From the NCBI RefSeq assembly GCF_016907995.1, contig NZ_JAFBDA010000012.1, positions 56,113 through 120,112 on the forward strand: 64,000 bases of DNA. Reading direction: 5' to 3'. The position numbers and the translations under genes are program-made. Numbering within the stretch: the stretch's first letter is position 1; each line of letters starts with the position of its first letter. Under the pieces are notes generated by a model. The model made no database searches and was not told where the DNA came from. It saw only the letters and a program-made list of their open reading frames with translations. Shown in pieces: positions 46,512-55,687 of the stretch. The DNA is from Clostridium sardiniense (GTDB lineage: Bacteria > Bacillota > Clostridia > Clostridiales > Clostridiaceae).

Positions 46512-47087
46512 ATGGAAAAAAACATAGTAATAGTCGACGATGAGCCTATTACAAGGATGGATATAAGAAGCATCCTAGAAGCTAAAGGCTACAATGTAGT
46601 AGGTGAAGCAAATGATGGATTTAATGCAATAGAAGTTTGTAAAAAGTACAAGCCAAATCTAGTAATAATGGATATAGATATGCCAAATTTAGATGGAATA
46701 AGAACAAGTAAAATAATTACTAAGGATAATTTAGCTGGAGGAGTAATACTATTAACTGCCCATGAAGGTGATGAGTATTTAGAAAAAGCTAAAAGTGTAG
46801 GAGCATTTGGGTATTTAGTTAAACCTATAGAAGAGAAATCTTTTATAAGAAATATTGAAATGTGTTTATCTAAAGTTTCAGAGTTTGAAAAGTTAAAAAA
46901 AGATTTAGATAATGTAAGTAATAAATTAAATGAAAGAAAAATAATTGAAAGAGCAAAAGGTATATTAATAAAGGAATTTAATATATCAGAAGACGAGGCT
47001 TATAGAAGAATTAGAAAACTTTGCATGGATAAAAGAACTACGATGGCAGAGATTGCTAAGGTAATAATATTAGGCTATGAAGATTAG
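46512..47087 (+). CDS. eutV: EutV, ANTAR-domain response regulator
   Basis: The 191-residue protein has a receiver domain (1-120; Asp9/Asp10, phospho-acceptor Asp54 in VIMDIDMPN, Lys in YLVKPIEE) and a C-terminal ANTAR domain (about 130-188; ERAKGILIKEFNISEDEAYRRIRK). ANTAR proteins bind paired hexaloop RNA hairpins and prevent termination. In this window three such hairpin pairs lie before the alcohol dehydrogenase, eutS and eutA genes, which is strong context. Its stop codon overlaps the start of eutW by 11 bases. Confidence 0.97.
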   Translation: MEKNIVIVDDEPITRMDIRSILEAKGYNVVGEANDGFNAIEVCKKYKPNLVIMDIDMPNLDGIRTSKIITKDNLAGGVILLTAHEGDEYLEKAKSVGAFGYLVKPIEEKSFIRNIEMCLSKVSEFEKLKKDLDNVSNKLNERKIIERAKGILIKEFNISEDEAYRRIRKLCMDKRTTMAEIAKVIILGYED

Positions 47088-48477
47088 AGATACAATTTAT
47101 GGCTTATGTATAAAAAACACATATCTAAAACAAAATGATATAGAAAAAATTATAGAAGTGTCCAAAACAATAGGTGTTATGGCAGACTTTTATGATGGAG
47201 ATGTGTTTATAGATGTTTTATCGATGGATAAAAATAAAGCAATTGTAGTATTTCATGCAAAACCAAGTACTGTAAAATCCATGTATTTAGAGGATATGAC
47301 GGGTGAAGAAGCATTAAGAGAAAATGAACCCGGTGTATTAAAAACTTTAGAAACTGGAGTTCCTTGCAAAGATATAACAGCAGTAACTCAAGAAAATAAA
47401 ATTGTAAAGCAAAAGATACAGCCTATTGTAAATGATAATAAAGTTATAGGTGTAATAATTGCAGAAAAAGATATAAGTGAAGAGGTAAAAGAAGAGTTTA
47501 GGATAAAGAACTCAAATGAAGAACTTGTTGATTTAATGAAGAATAATGATATTATAACAGATAGCTTAGATGATGCTGTTTTAATATTTGATAATACAGG
47601 CAAATTAATAATTAGCAATAAAAATGCTAGTGACATATATAAAAAATTAGGATATCTTCAAGATATAAAAAATATGAGTTATGATAATTTATCATTGACT
47701 AAAATTAAATATAATGAGTTAATTAAAGAGCTTAAAGAAGAAAATAAAGTGATAGAAGAAATTAAGTTTGCTGATTATTACTTTAAAATAACAAGAACAT
47801 TTATAAATAATGAGGGAGAATTTCAAGTTCTTAGTGTAATAAAAGATATTACATATATAAAAAGAAAAGAAAAAGAAATGGAACTTAAAGAAGTTGAAGT
47901 TAGAGAAGCTCATCATAGAATAAAAAACAATCTTCAAACAACAGTGGCTTTACTTAGAAGACAAAGTAGAGATTGCATTTATGATGAATCAAAAGAAACA
48001 CTAGATGAGAGCATAGGTAGAATATTAACAATTGCTACAACTCATGATTTATTATCAAGATGCAAAAATAATAAAGTAAGTATTAAAGAGTCTATAAATT
48101 CAATTATAGATAATATAAATTCAATAGAATATGATAGTAGAATTAAAATTTCAATATATGGACAGGATTTTGAAATTTATGGAGAGAAGGCAACGGCGCT
48201 ATTACTTGCCATAAATGAAATAATACAAAATGCATATAAGCATGCATTTAAAGGTAAAGATACTGGAAATATTAAAATAATTCTAGATAAAGAAGATAAC
48301 AATATTACAATAACTATCTTAGATGACGGAGTAGGATTTGATTTAAATACTGTTAACTTAGGAGGCCTTGGAATGGGTATAATAAATAGTTATATCACAG
48401 AGGTATTAGGAGGACATATAGAATTATACTCTGGACATGATGGTACAAAAACAATAATAAAATTTTTAAACAATTAA
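47077..48477 (+). CDS. eutW: EutW, ethanolamine sensor histidine kinase
   Basis: The 466-residue protein has a soluble N-terminal sensory part (about 1-145) without membrane spans, a PAS-like region (about 165-265), and a HisKA_2-type kinase with REAHHRIKNNLQTTVALLRRQS (His as phospho-acceptor, about residue 280). An HATPase domain follows with NEIIQNAYKHAFKG, DDGVGFDL and GLGMGIINSYI. It would phosphorylate EutV when ethanolamine is present. The overlap with eutV confirms the two-component pair. Confidence 0.95.
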   Translation: MKIRDTIYGLCIKNTYLKQNDIEKIIEVSKTIGVMADFYDGDVFIDVLSMDKNKAIVVFHAKPSTVKSMYLEDMTGEEALRENEPGVLKTLETGVPCKDITAVTQENKIVKQKIQPIVNDNKVIGVIIAEKDISEEVKEEFRIKNSNEELVDLMKNNDIITDSLDDAVLIFDNTGKLIISNKNASDIYKKLGYLQDIKNMSYDNLSLTKIKYNELIKELKEENKVIEEIKFADYYFKITRTFINNEGEFQVLSVIKDITYIKRKEKEMELKEVEVREAHHRIKNNLQTTVALLRRQSRDCIYDESKETLDESIGRILTIATTHDLLSRCKNNKVSIKESINSIIDNINSIEYDSRIKISIYGQDFEIYGEKATALLLAINEIIQNAYKHAFKGKDTGNIKIILDKEDNNITITILDDGVGFDLNTVNLGGLGMGIINSYITEVLGGHIELYSGHDGTKTIIKFLNN

Positions 48478-48495
48478 ATATAAGTAATAACTATG

Positions 48496-48603
48496 AATTA
48501 CAAAGACGTAGTTTTAATTGAGCAAAGAGGCTTAAGGTTATAGGTAGATTAAATAGGAATTATAAATATTCCAATTTATTCACTGTAACTTTAAGCCTTT
48601 TTA
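48496..48603 (+). promoter_or_regulatory. ANTAR antitermination leader 3 with terminator, upstream of eutA
   Basis: P1 (48496-48513) has arms AATTAC/GTAGTT and loop AAAGAC. P2 (48518-48535) has arms TTGAGC/GCTTAA and loop AAAGAG, fitting AGCAANGRRGCUY. Both loops have A1 and G4. The terminator 5' arm starts at about 48528 and pairs with 48584-48598, then a T run. I see no consensus promoter here, so the leader probably acts on read-through from eutSPVW. Confidence 0.85.
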
Positions 48604-48629
48604 GTTCCATAAAAATAGGAGGTGATTAT

Positions 48630-50063
48630 ATGAGAGAGGAAATGTTAAGTGTTGGAATAGATATAGGAACGAGTACAACTCAACTTATATTTTCAAAACT
48701 AATAGTTGAAAACACAGCATCAAGTTTTTCAGTTCCAAGAATTTCAATAGTTGATAAAGAAGTTATATACAGAAGTGAAGTTTATTTTACTCCACTAGTA
48801 TCTAATAACGAAATCAATGGAGAAAAGATAAGAGAAATAGTAGAGAAAGAATATAAAAAAGCTTGCGTAAATAAAGAAGATATACAAACTGGTGCAGTAA
48901 TAATAACAGGAGAAACAGCAAGAAAAGAAAATGCAAATGATGTATTACATACATTAAGTGGATTTGCTGGTGATTTTGTTGTTGCAACAGCAGGGCCAGA
49001 TCTTGAAAGTATAATTGCAGGAAAAGGTGCAGGAGCTCATATATATTCAAAAGAACATTCAACTTCAGTCGTAAATATTGATATTGGTGGCGGAACAAGC
49101 AACCTTGCACTATTTACAAGAGGAGAAGTTAAAGAAACAGGATGCTTAGATATTGGTGGAAGGCTTATAAAATTAGACAAAGTAACTAAAGAGATAACTT
49201 ATATTTCACCTAAAATAGAAAAGATTATTAAAGATAATAACCTAGGGTTAAAGATTGGGACAAAAGGGACAGTAGAAAATATTAAGCCTGTAGTAGATAT
49301 AATGGTTAGACTTTTAGAAGAGAGTGTAGGGCTTAGAGAAAAAGAAGATTTGTTTGACTTTATAGTTACAAATAAATCAATTGCTCTAAATGAAAAAATA
49401 GAATGTATATCATTCTCAGGAGGAGTTGCAGATTATATATATAACGAGTCAGAGATTGATGACTATTTTAAATTTGGCGATATTGGAATAATACTTGGAG
49501 AGGCAATTAAAACTTCAAGATTATGTAATAGCTTAAAAGTAATAAAAGCTATAGAAACAATAAGAGCTACAGTTGTTGGTGCAGGATCTCATACAACAGA
49601 AATAAGTGGAAGTACTATTACTTTTACTGAAGATAATTTTCCAATAAAGAATTTACCTATATTAAAGCTTTCAAAGGAAGATGAAGAAAATGGACAATAT
49701 TCCATAAAGAAAGCAATAAGGGAAAAACTTAACTGGTTTAAATTAGAGAATGATATTCAAAGAGTTGCAATAGCTGTAGATGGAAAAAAGAGTCCTTCTT
49801 TTAAGGAAGTTTTAGAATATGCAAATGGACTTATAGAAGGTATGGAAGAATTAGTAGAGAGAGAGTTACCACTTGTAATTGTTGTTGAAAATGACATGGC
49901 AAAGGTACTTGGACAAACTATTTATTCATTATTAAATTTTAAAAAGGATGTAATCTGCATTGATAGCATTAAAGTTGACAATGGAGACTATATAGATATT
50001 GGAGGGCCAATAGCTGAGGGTAAAGTATTACCAGTAGTTATAAAAACTTTGGTTTTCAATTAG
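48630..50063 (+). CDS. eutA: EutA, ethanolamine ammonia-lyase reactivating factor
   Basis: The 477-residue protein is an actin/Hsp70-fold ATPase: LSVGIDIGTSTTQLIFSKL opens the phosphate-1 motif, and VVNIDIGGGTSNLALF is the second. It also shows IITGETARKENA and CISFSGGVADYIY. EutA removes damaged or inactive cobalamin from EutBC so the enzyme can be reloaded. The start has TAGGAGG. It begins the catalytic part of the operon, downstream of its own antitermination leader, and precedes eutB by about 20 bases. Confidence 0.95.
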   Translation: MREEMLSVGIDIGTSTTQLIFSKLIVENTASSFSVPRISIVDKEVIYRSEVYFTPLVSNNEINGEKIREIVEKEYKKACVNKEDIQTGAVIITGETARKENANDVLHTLSGFAGDFVVATAGPDLESIIAGKGAGAHIYSKEHSTSVVNIDIGGGTSNLALFTRGEVKETGCLDIGGRLIKLDKVTKEITYISPKIEKIIKDNNLGLKIGTKGTVENIKPVVDIMVRLLEESVGLREKEDLFDFIVTNKSIALNEKIECISFSGGVADYIYNESEIDDYFKFGDIGIILGEAIKTSRLCNSLKVIKAIETIRATVVGAGSHTTEISGSTITFTEDNFPIKNLPILKLSKEDEENGQYSIKKAIREKLNWFKLENDIQRVAIAVDGKKSPSFKEVLEYANGLIEGMEELVERELPLVIVVENDMAKVLGQTIYSLLNFKKDVICIDSIKVDNGDYIDIGGPIAEGKVLPVVIKTLVFN

Positions 50064-50082
50064 GATGAGAGGAGAACAACAG

Positions 50083-51447
50083 ATGATTTTAAAAACTAAA
50101 TTATTTGGACGTACTTATGAGTTTAAGAACTTATACGATGTAATGGCAAAGGCTAATGAAGAAAAATCTGGTGATAAATTAGCTGGTTTATCAGCTGAAT
50201 CATCAGAAGAAAGAGTTGCAGCTAAGGTTGTTTTAGCTAGTATAACTTTAGAAGATTTAAGAAATAATCCAGCAGTACCTTATGAAATAGATGAGGTTAC
50301 AAGAATAATCCAAGATGGAGTAAATGAAAAAATTTACGAAGAAATAAAGTCATGGACAGTTTCAGATTTAAGAGAATGGATTTTAGATGATAAAACTACT
50401 TCTCTAGATATAAGAAGAATCTCAAGAGGATTAACTTCAGAGATGGTAGCAGCTGTAACTAAGCTTATGTCAAATATGGATTTAGTTTGTGGTGCTAAAA
50501 AGATTGAAGTTACAGCACACTGTAATACAACAATAGGTAAAAAGGGAACATTATCTGCAAGACTTCAACCAAATCATCCAACAGATGATCCAGATGGAAT
50601 ACTTGCATCTTTATTAGAAGGATTAACTTATGGTATTGGAGATGCAGTTTTAGGATTAAATCCAGTTGATGATTCTGTTGAAAGTGTTGTTAAAGTATTA
50701 AATAGATTCCAAGAAATAAAGGAGAAATTTAATATTCCAACTCAAAACTGCGTACTTGCTCACGTAACTACGCAAATGGAAGCAATAAGACAAGGAGCAC
50801 CAACTGACCTTATATTCCAATCAATAGCAGGTTCAGAAAAGGGAAATGAGGCATTTGGGTTTAATGCAGCTACTATAGAAGAAGCTAGAGAATTAGCATT
50901 AAAACAAGGTACAGCTTCAGGACCAAATGTAATGTACTTTGAAACAGGACAAGGATCAGAACTTTCATCAGAAGCTCACCATGGAATAGATCAAGTTACA
51001 ATGGAAGCTAGATGTTATGGATTTGCTAAGAAATTTGAGCCATTCTTAGTTAATACAGTTGTTGGATTTATAGGACCTGAATATCTTTATGATGGTAAGC
51101 AAGTAATAAGAGCAGGCCTTGAAGATCACTTCATGGGTAAACTTTCAGGATTACCAATGGGATGTGATGCTTGTTATACAAATCATATGAAAGCTGATCA
51201 AAATGATATAGAAAATTTAGCGGTATTACTTACAGCAGCTGGATGTACTTACTTCATGGGAATTCCTCATGGTGATGATGTAATGCTTAATTACCAAACA
51301 ACAGGATATCATGAAACAGCAGCACTTAGAGAAATGTTTGGATTAACAGCAATAAAAGAATTCGATGAATGGATGCAAAATATGGGCTTTATTAAAGATG
51401 GTAAATTAACAGATAAAGCTGGAGATGCATCAGTTTTATTAGGATAG
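50083..51447 (+). CDS. eutB: EutB, ethanolamine ammonia-lyase large subunit
   Basis: I use the ATG at 50083 (454 residues, the usual EutB length) because AGAGGAG lies 8 bases upstream; an in-frame ATG at 50065 lacks a site. The TIM-barrel subunit holds the substrate site and adenosylcobalamin face, with ISRGLTSEMVAAVTKLMSN, NTTIGKKGTLSARLQPNHPTDD and the YFMGIPHGDDVMLNYQTTGYH segment. With EutC it converts ethanolamine into acetaldehyde and ammonia. Confidence 0.97.
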   Translation: MILKTKLFGRTYEFKNLYDVMAKANEEKSGDKLAGLSAESSEERVAAKVVLASITLEDLRNNPAVPYEIDEVTRIIQDGVNEKIYEEIKSWTVSDLREWILDDKTTSLDIRRISRGLTSEMVAAVTKLMSNMDLVCGAKKIEVTAHCNTTIGKKGTLSARLQPNHPTDDPDGILASLLEGLTYGIGDAVLGLNPVDDSVESVVKVLNRFQEIKEKFNIPTQNCVLAHVTTQMEAIRQGAPTDLIFQSIAGSEKGNEAFGFNAATIEEARELALKQGTASGPNVMYFETGQGSELSSEAHHGIDQVTMEARCYGFAKKFEPFLVNTVVGFIGPEYLYDGKQVIRAGLEDHFMGKLSGLPMGCDACYTNHMKADQNDIENLAVLLTAAGCTYFMGIPHGDDVMLNYQTTGYHETAALREMFGLTAIKEFDEWMQNMGFIKDGKLTDKAGDASVLLG

Positions 51448-51462
51448 GAGGATCAGAACACC

Positions 51463-52347
51463 ATGAATGAAAAAGAATTAAAATTAATGGTTGAGCAATT
51501 AGTAAGCCAGATGGTTGGAAGTGGTAATACTGACATAATAAATGAAGCTATAAATAAAGTTTCTAAGACGGTTATAAATACAGAAGGATGCCTTGATGAC
51601 ATTACTGAAATAGATTTAAAGAAACAGCTACTAGTTAATAACCCAAAGGATAGAGATGCTTATTTAGATATGAAAGCTAGAACACCAGCTAGACTTGGAA
51701 CAGGAAGAGTTGGATGTAGATACAAAACTATAACTGCTTTAAGAGTTAGAGCTGACCATGCAGCAGCACAAGACTCAGTATTCTCATATGTAGCAGAAGA
51801 TTTTGTAAAAAAGAATAATATGCTTTCAATTGAGACTTTATGTGAAGATAAAGATACTTATTTAACTAGACCTGACCTTGGAAGAAAGTTCTCAGAAGAA
51901 ACTTTAAAGTTAGTTAAAGAGAAGGTTGGAACTAACCAAAAGGTTGTAATAATGGTAGGTGATGGACTAAGTTCAGCAGCTATAGAAGCAAATATAGAAG
52001 ATATTATTCCTTCAATAAAACAAGGGCTTAAGATGTATGGAATTGAACCAGCAAAGGAAATAGTATTTGTTAAGCATTGTAGAGTAGGAGCTATGGATCA
52101 AGTTGGAGAAGCTACTGGAGCAGATGTTGTTTGTTTATTAGTAGGTGAAAGACCAGGACTTGTAACTGCAAAATCAATGTCAGCATATATAGCATATAAG
52201 CCAACTATAGGTATGCCAGAAGCAAAGAGAACTGTCATATCAAATATTCACGAAGGTGGAACAACAGCAGTTGAGGCAGGAGCTCATATAGCAGAATTAA
52301 TTAAAACTATGCTAGAGAAGAAAGCTTCAGGAATTGACCTTAAATAG
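51463..52347 (+). CDS. eutC: EutC, ethanolamine ammonia-lyase small subunit
   Basis: The 294-residue protein has the EutC core: [35 protein letters not shown] (positions about 75-110), then [22 protein letters not shown] and the [20 protein letters not shown] stretch. It contributes part of the cobalamin pocket. The N-terminus ([18 protein letters not shown]) is an amphipathic helix of the type that targets cargo into the microcompartment. It lies 15 bases after eutB with AGGAGG. Confidence 0.97.
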   Translation: MNEKELKLMVEQLVSQMVGSGNTDIINEAINKVSKTVINTEGCLDDITEIDLKKQLLVNNPKDRDAYLDMKARTPARLGTGRVGCRYKTITALRVRADHAAAQDSVFSYVAEDFVKKNNMLSIETLCEDKDTYLTRPDLGRKFSEETLKLVKEKVGTNQKVVIMVGDGLSSAAIEANIEDIIPSIKQGLKMYGIEPAKEIVFVKHCRVGAMDQVGEATGADVVCLLVGERPGLVTAKSMSAYIAYKPTIGMPEAKRTVISNIHEGGTTAVEAGAHIAELIKTMLEKKASGIDLK

Positions 52348-52367
52348 ATATTTAGGAGGAAAAAGTT

Positions 52368-53021
52368 TTGAAGAATGATGCAATAAAAGTAAATGTATTA
52401 AGTACGAAAATAATATCAAATGTTAGTCCAGAAATGGCTAAAAAGCTTAATTTAGAGTCACATCATAAAAGTCTTGGATTAATAACTTCAGATTGTGATG
52501 ATGTTACATACACTGCTTTAGATGAAGCTACTAAAGCTGCTGAAGTTGATGTTGTATATGCAAAGTCAATGTATGCAGGAGCAGGAAATGCTTCAACTAA
52601 ACTTGCAGGTGAAGTAATTGGTATAATTGCAGGGCCAAGTCCAGCAGAAGTAAGAAGTGGACTTAACTCAATTATTGATTTTATAGAATTTGGACCAAGC
52701 TTTATAAGTGCAAATAATGATGATTCAATAGTGTACTATGCGCACTGTGTATCTAGAACCGGTTCATACCTTTCAAAGGTTGCAAACATAAGAGAAGGAG
52801 AAGCATTAGCTTATCTAGTTGCTCCACCTCTTGAAGCAATGTATGCATTAGATGCAGCACTTAAGGCAGCAGATGTTGAGTTATGTGAATTCTTTGAACC
52901 GCCAACAGAAACAAACTTTGGAGGAGCATTACTTACAGGATCACAATCAGCTTGTAAAGCAGCTTGTGATGCATTTGCAGAAGCTGTAAGAAGTGTTTCA
53001 GAGAATCCATTAGGATTTTAG
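52368..53021 (+). CDS. eutL: EutL, tandem-BMC trimer shell protein
   Basis: The 217-residue protein holds two BMC domains fused head to tail and has the EutL features KSLGLITSDCDDVTYTALDEATKAA, VDVVYAKSMYAGAGNASTKLAGEVIG, GPSPAEVRSGL and AYLVAPPLEAMYALDAALKAADV. EutL trimers form a gated pore that binds ethanolamine and is thought to control entry. The start is TTG with AGGAGGA upstream; no in-frame ATG fits. Confidence 0.95.
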   Translation: MKNDAIKVNVLSTKIISNVSPEMAKKLNLESHHKSLGLITSDCDDVTYTALDEATKAAEVDVVYAKSMYAGAGNASTKLAGEVIGIIAGPSPAEVRSGLNSIIDFIEFGPSFISANNDDSIVYYAHCVSRTGSYLSKVANIREGEALAYLVAPPLEAMYALDAALKAADVELCEFFEPPTETNFGGALLTGSQSACKAACDAFAEAVRSVSENPLGF

Positions 53022-53033
53022 TAGGCAAAAATT

Positions 53034-53768
53034 ATGAATAAAGCATTAGGCCTTATAGAAGTGATAGGATTAACTCAAGCTATTGTTGCAGCTGATGAAG
53101 CTGTAAAGTCTGCAAGTGTCAATATACTCGGCATTGAAAAAGTTACAGGTGGAATAGTAACAGTTAAGATTATAGGAGATGTAAGTGCTGTAACTGCTGC
53201 TGTAGAATCAAGTAAGTCAATGATTGAACATAGTGGAAACTTAAGAAGTGCACATGTAATCTCAAGACTTCATGAAGATGTATTTAGCATAGTAGAAGAA
53301 ATAAATACTAATAATAGGATTTTTAAGGATCAATTAGATATTAATAAAAAAGAATCTAACGGTGTAGACAATGTAGAGACTCAAGGATTAGAGGTTGAAA
53401 CTTTAATTGTAGGATCAGATATAAAGATTGAGAATATTAAAGAAAATTTAAAAATTGAAGAAATACAAGTTGAAAACTTAGATATAGAGATTGAAAAAGT
53501 CCAAGAAATAGATGAAATAAAAAACTTAGAAGTTATAGATGAAAAGGAAGGCAAAGAAGATTTAGTAGTTAGTTCTATAAAAAAAGAAGAAGCTAACACA
53601 GAAAATAAGTTTAACAGAGAAGAGTTATTAAAAATGACTGTTAAAGAACTTAGAAGATTAGCCTTAACTTTAAAACCAGCAAAGACTTCAAGTAAAATAA
53701 AATATCTTAAAAAAGAAGAATTAATAGAGTTACTATTAAAACTAAGCAAAGAAGAGGGGCGTAATTAA
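53034..53768 (+). CDS. eutK: EutK-like BMC shell protein with nucleic-acid-binding tail
   Basis: Residues 1-88 form a BMC hexamer domain (NKALGLIEVIGLTQAIVAADEAVKS). A long acidic, Glu/Ile-rich linker (about 105-195) follows, and the last 45 residues (REELLKMTVKELRRLALTL, then the LKKEELIELLLKLS helix) look like a Rho-N/SAP-type helical hairpin that binds nucleic acid. Enteric EutK also has a BMC domain plus a DNA-binding-like tail, so I call it EutK-like. The tail fold differs from the winged helix of E. coli EutK, so the name is by analogy. Its stop codon overlaps eutE by one base. Confidence 0.8.
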   Translation: MNKALGLIEVIGLTQAIVAADEAVKSASVNILGIEKVTGGIVTVKIIGDVSAVTAAVESSKSMIEHSGNLRSAHVISRLHEDVFSIVEEINTNNRIFKDQLDINKKESNGVDNVETQGLEVETLIVGSDIKIENIKENLKIEEIQVENLDIEIEKVQEIDEIKNLEVIDEKEGKEDLVVSSIKKEEANTENKFNREELLKMTVKELRRLALTLKPAKTSSKIKYLKKEELIELLLKLSKEEGRN

Positions 53769-55234
53769 TGGAACTTTTAGATAAAGATTTATTATCCCTG
53801 CAAGAAGTTAGAACTTTAATTAAGGATGCCAAAGAAGCTCAAGAGAAACTAAGTAATATGAGCCAAGAAGAAATAGACAGAATTGTTAAAGCTATTGCAG
53901 ACGCAGGATATGAAAATGCAGAAAAGCTAGCTAAAATGGCAAATGAAGAAACAGGCTTTGGAAAATGGGAAGATAAAGTTATAAAGAATGTTTTTGCATC
54001 AAAGATGGTATATGAATCACTTAAAGATACAAAGACAGTTGGAATAATCAATGAGGATAAAGAAAAGAAAGTTATGGAAATTGGTGTTCCAGTAGGAGTT
54101 GTTGCAGGACTTATTCCTTCAACAAACCCAACATCAACAGTAATTTATAAAGCTATGATAGCACTTAAAGCTGGAAACTCAATTGTATTTTCACCACACC
54201 CAAATGCAAAAAATGCAATCTTTGAAACTGTTAGAGTTATAACAGAAGCTGCAATTAAAGCAGGATGTCCTAAAGGTGCAATTGGATGTATGACAATTTT
54301 AACAATGCAAGCTACAGATCAATTAATGAAACACAAAGATACAGCATTAATTCTTGCAACTGGTGGAGAAGCAATGGTAAAAGCTGCATACTCATCAGGA
54401 ACTCCAGCTATTGGAGTAGGACCAGGAAATGGCCCATCATTTATAGATAAGAGTGCTGATATAAGACTTGCAATTAAAAGAATAATTGACTCAAAGACTT
54501 TTGATAATGGAACAATATGTGCTTCAGAACAATCAATAGTAATTGAAAAAGCAATGGAAGCTGAAGTTGTAAGAGAACTAACTTCTCAAGGAGCTCATAT
54601 ATTAAGTGAGTTAGAAAGCAAAAAACTTTCAAAGTTTATAATGAGAGCAAATGGAACTATGAATCCTCAAATTGTAGGTAAGAGCGTTGAAGCAATTTGT
54701 GCTTTAGCAAATCTTGAAGGAGTTCCAAGTGGAACGAGAGTTTTAGTAGTTAGAGAAAATAGAGTTGGACACGATGTTCCTTTTTCAAGAGAAAAGCTTA
54801 CACCAATACTTGCATTCTATGTTATGGACAACCTAGAAGAAGCTATCAACATATGTAGAGAAATTTTATTAAATGAAGGTGCTGGACATACATTTAGTAT
54901 GCATGCTAATAATGATGAATTAGTTAAGAGATTTGCTCTTAAAATGCCAGTATCAAGAATGGTTTTAAATACACCAAGTACTCTTGGAGGAATTGGTGCA
55001 AGCACTGGACTAATACCTGCATTAACATTAGGTTGTGGTGCAATTGGAGGAAGTTCAACTTCAAATAATATAGGACCACTTGATCTTCTAAACATAAAGA
55101 GAGTTGCAGTAGGAACTTTAGAGTTAGATGACTTAAGAGGAAATGCACCAAAGAATACTGAGAACATTAGCTTAGATGACAAAGAAGAATTAATAAACTT
55201 ATTAGTTAAAAGAATACTTAAAGAATTAAATTAA
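53768..55234 (+). CDS. eutE: EutE, CoA-acylating acetaldehyde dehydrogenase
   Basis: The 488-residue enzyme oxidises acetaldehyde to acetyl-CoA with NAD. It shows IPSTNPTSTVIYKAMIALKAGNSIVFSPHPN, the ATGGEAMVKAAYSSGTPAIGVGPGNGPSFID segment and the catalytic Cys in SKTFDNGTICASEQSIV. The C-terminus ends with LDDKEELINLLVKRILKEL, an amphipathic helix of the kind used for compartment targeting, after an NTENIS linker. The N-terminus lacks such a helix. It is coupled to the upstream EutK-like gene by ATG/TAA overlap. Confidence 0.96.
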   Translation: MELLDKDLLSLQEVRTLIKDAKEAQEKLSNMSQEEIDRIVKAIADAGYENAEKLAKMANEETGFGKWEDKVIKNVFASKMVYESLKDTKTVGIINEDKEKKVMEIGVPVGVVAGLIPSTNPTSTVIYKAMIALKAGNSIVFSPHPNAKNAIFETVRVITEAAIKAGCPKGAIGCMTILTMQATDQLMKHKDTALILATGGEAMVKAAYSSGTPAIGVGPGNGPSFIDKSADIRLAIKRIIDSKTFDNGTICASEQSIVIEKAMEAEVVRELTSQGAHILSELESKKLSKFIMRANGTMNPQIVGKSVEAICALANLEGVPSGTRVLVVRENRVGHDVPFSREKLTPILAFYVMDNLEEAINICREILLNEGAGHTFSMHANNDELVKRFALKMPVSRMVLNTPSTLGGIGASTGLIPALTLGCGAIGGSSTSNNIGPLDLLNIKRVAVGTLELDDLRGNAPKNTENISLDDKEELINLLVKRILKELN

Positions 55235-55321
55235 ATTACCAAAACAAAAATAGCTTACAATAAAAATTTATAAATAAAGAATAAAAAATATAAGTATATG
55301 AAAATTTAGGAGGAATTTATT

Positions 55322-55606
55322 ATGGCAAACGCAAACGCATTAGGAATGATAGAAACTAAAGGATTAGTAGGAGCAATTGAAGCAGCTGACGCAATGGTTA
55401 AAGCAGCAAACGTACAATTAGTAGGAAAAGAACAAGTAGGTGGCGGATTAGTTACTGTAATGGTAAGAGGAGATGTTGGAGCAGTTAAAGCTGCAACAGA
55501 TGCAGGAGCAGCTGCTGCTGAAAGAGTTGGAGAATTAGTATCAGTTCACGTAATCCCAAGACCACACTTTGAGGTTGACGCTATATTACCAAAGGTTACT
55601 GAATAG
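55322..55606 (+). CDS. eutM: EutM, major BMC hexamer shell protein
   Basis: This is a 94-residue canonical BMC-H protein ([30 protein letters not shown], about residues 2-31, then [31 protein letters not shown] and VIPRPHFEV). It is the most abundant shell tile of ethanolamine compartments. It has a very strong AGGAGG and unusual codon bias (GCA/GTA, very regular), suiting high expression. An 87-base gap before it and a hairpin after it mean it could be on a locally boosted or processed transcript. Confidence 0.97.
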   Translation: MANANALGMIETKGLVGAIEAADAMVKAANVQLVGKEQVGGGLVTVMVRGDVGAVKAATDAGAAAAERVGELVSVHVIPRPHFEVDAILPKVTE

Positions 55607-55627
55607 TTTAAATAAATCTTTATAAGA

Positions 55628-55660
55628 TGTGCTACCTGAAATTAAGGTAGCATATTTTAT
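55628..55660 (+). terminator. Partial terminator after eutM
   Basis: TGCTACCT and AGGTAGCA form a compact 8-bp hairpin (about 55630-55652) followed by TATTTTAT. It would reduce, not stop, transcription into the next gene, giving excess EutM over downstream products. Confidence 0.7.
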
Positions 55661-55687
55661 AGATTTTTGATAGGAGATGTTAGTAAT

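Noticed and set aside
48814..49110. Leu-rich minus-strand frame within eutA
   Set aside because: Shadow of eutA; composition follows from antisense of Glu/Lys/Asn-rich codons.
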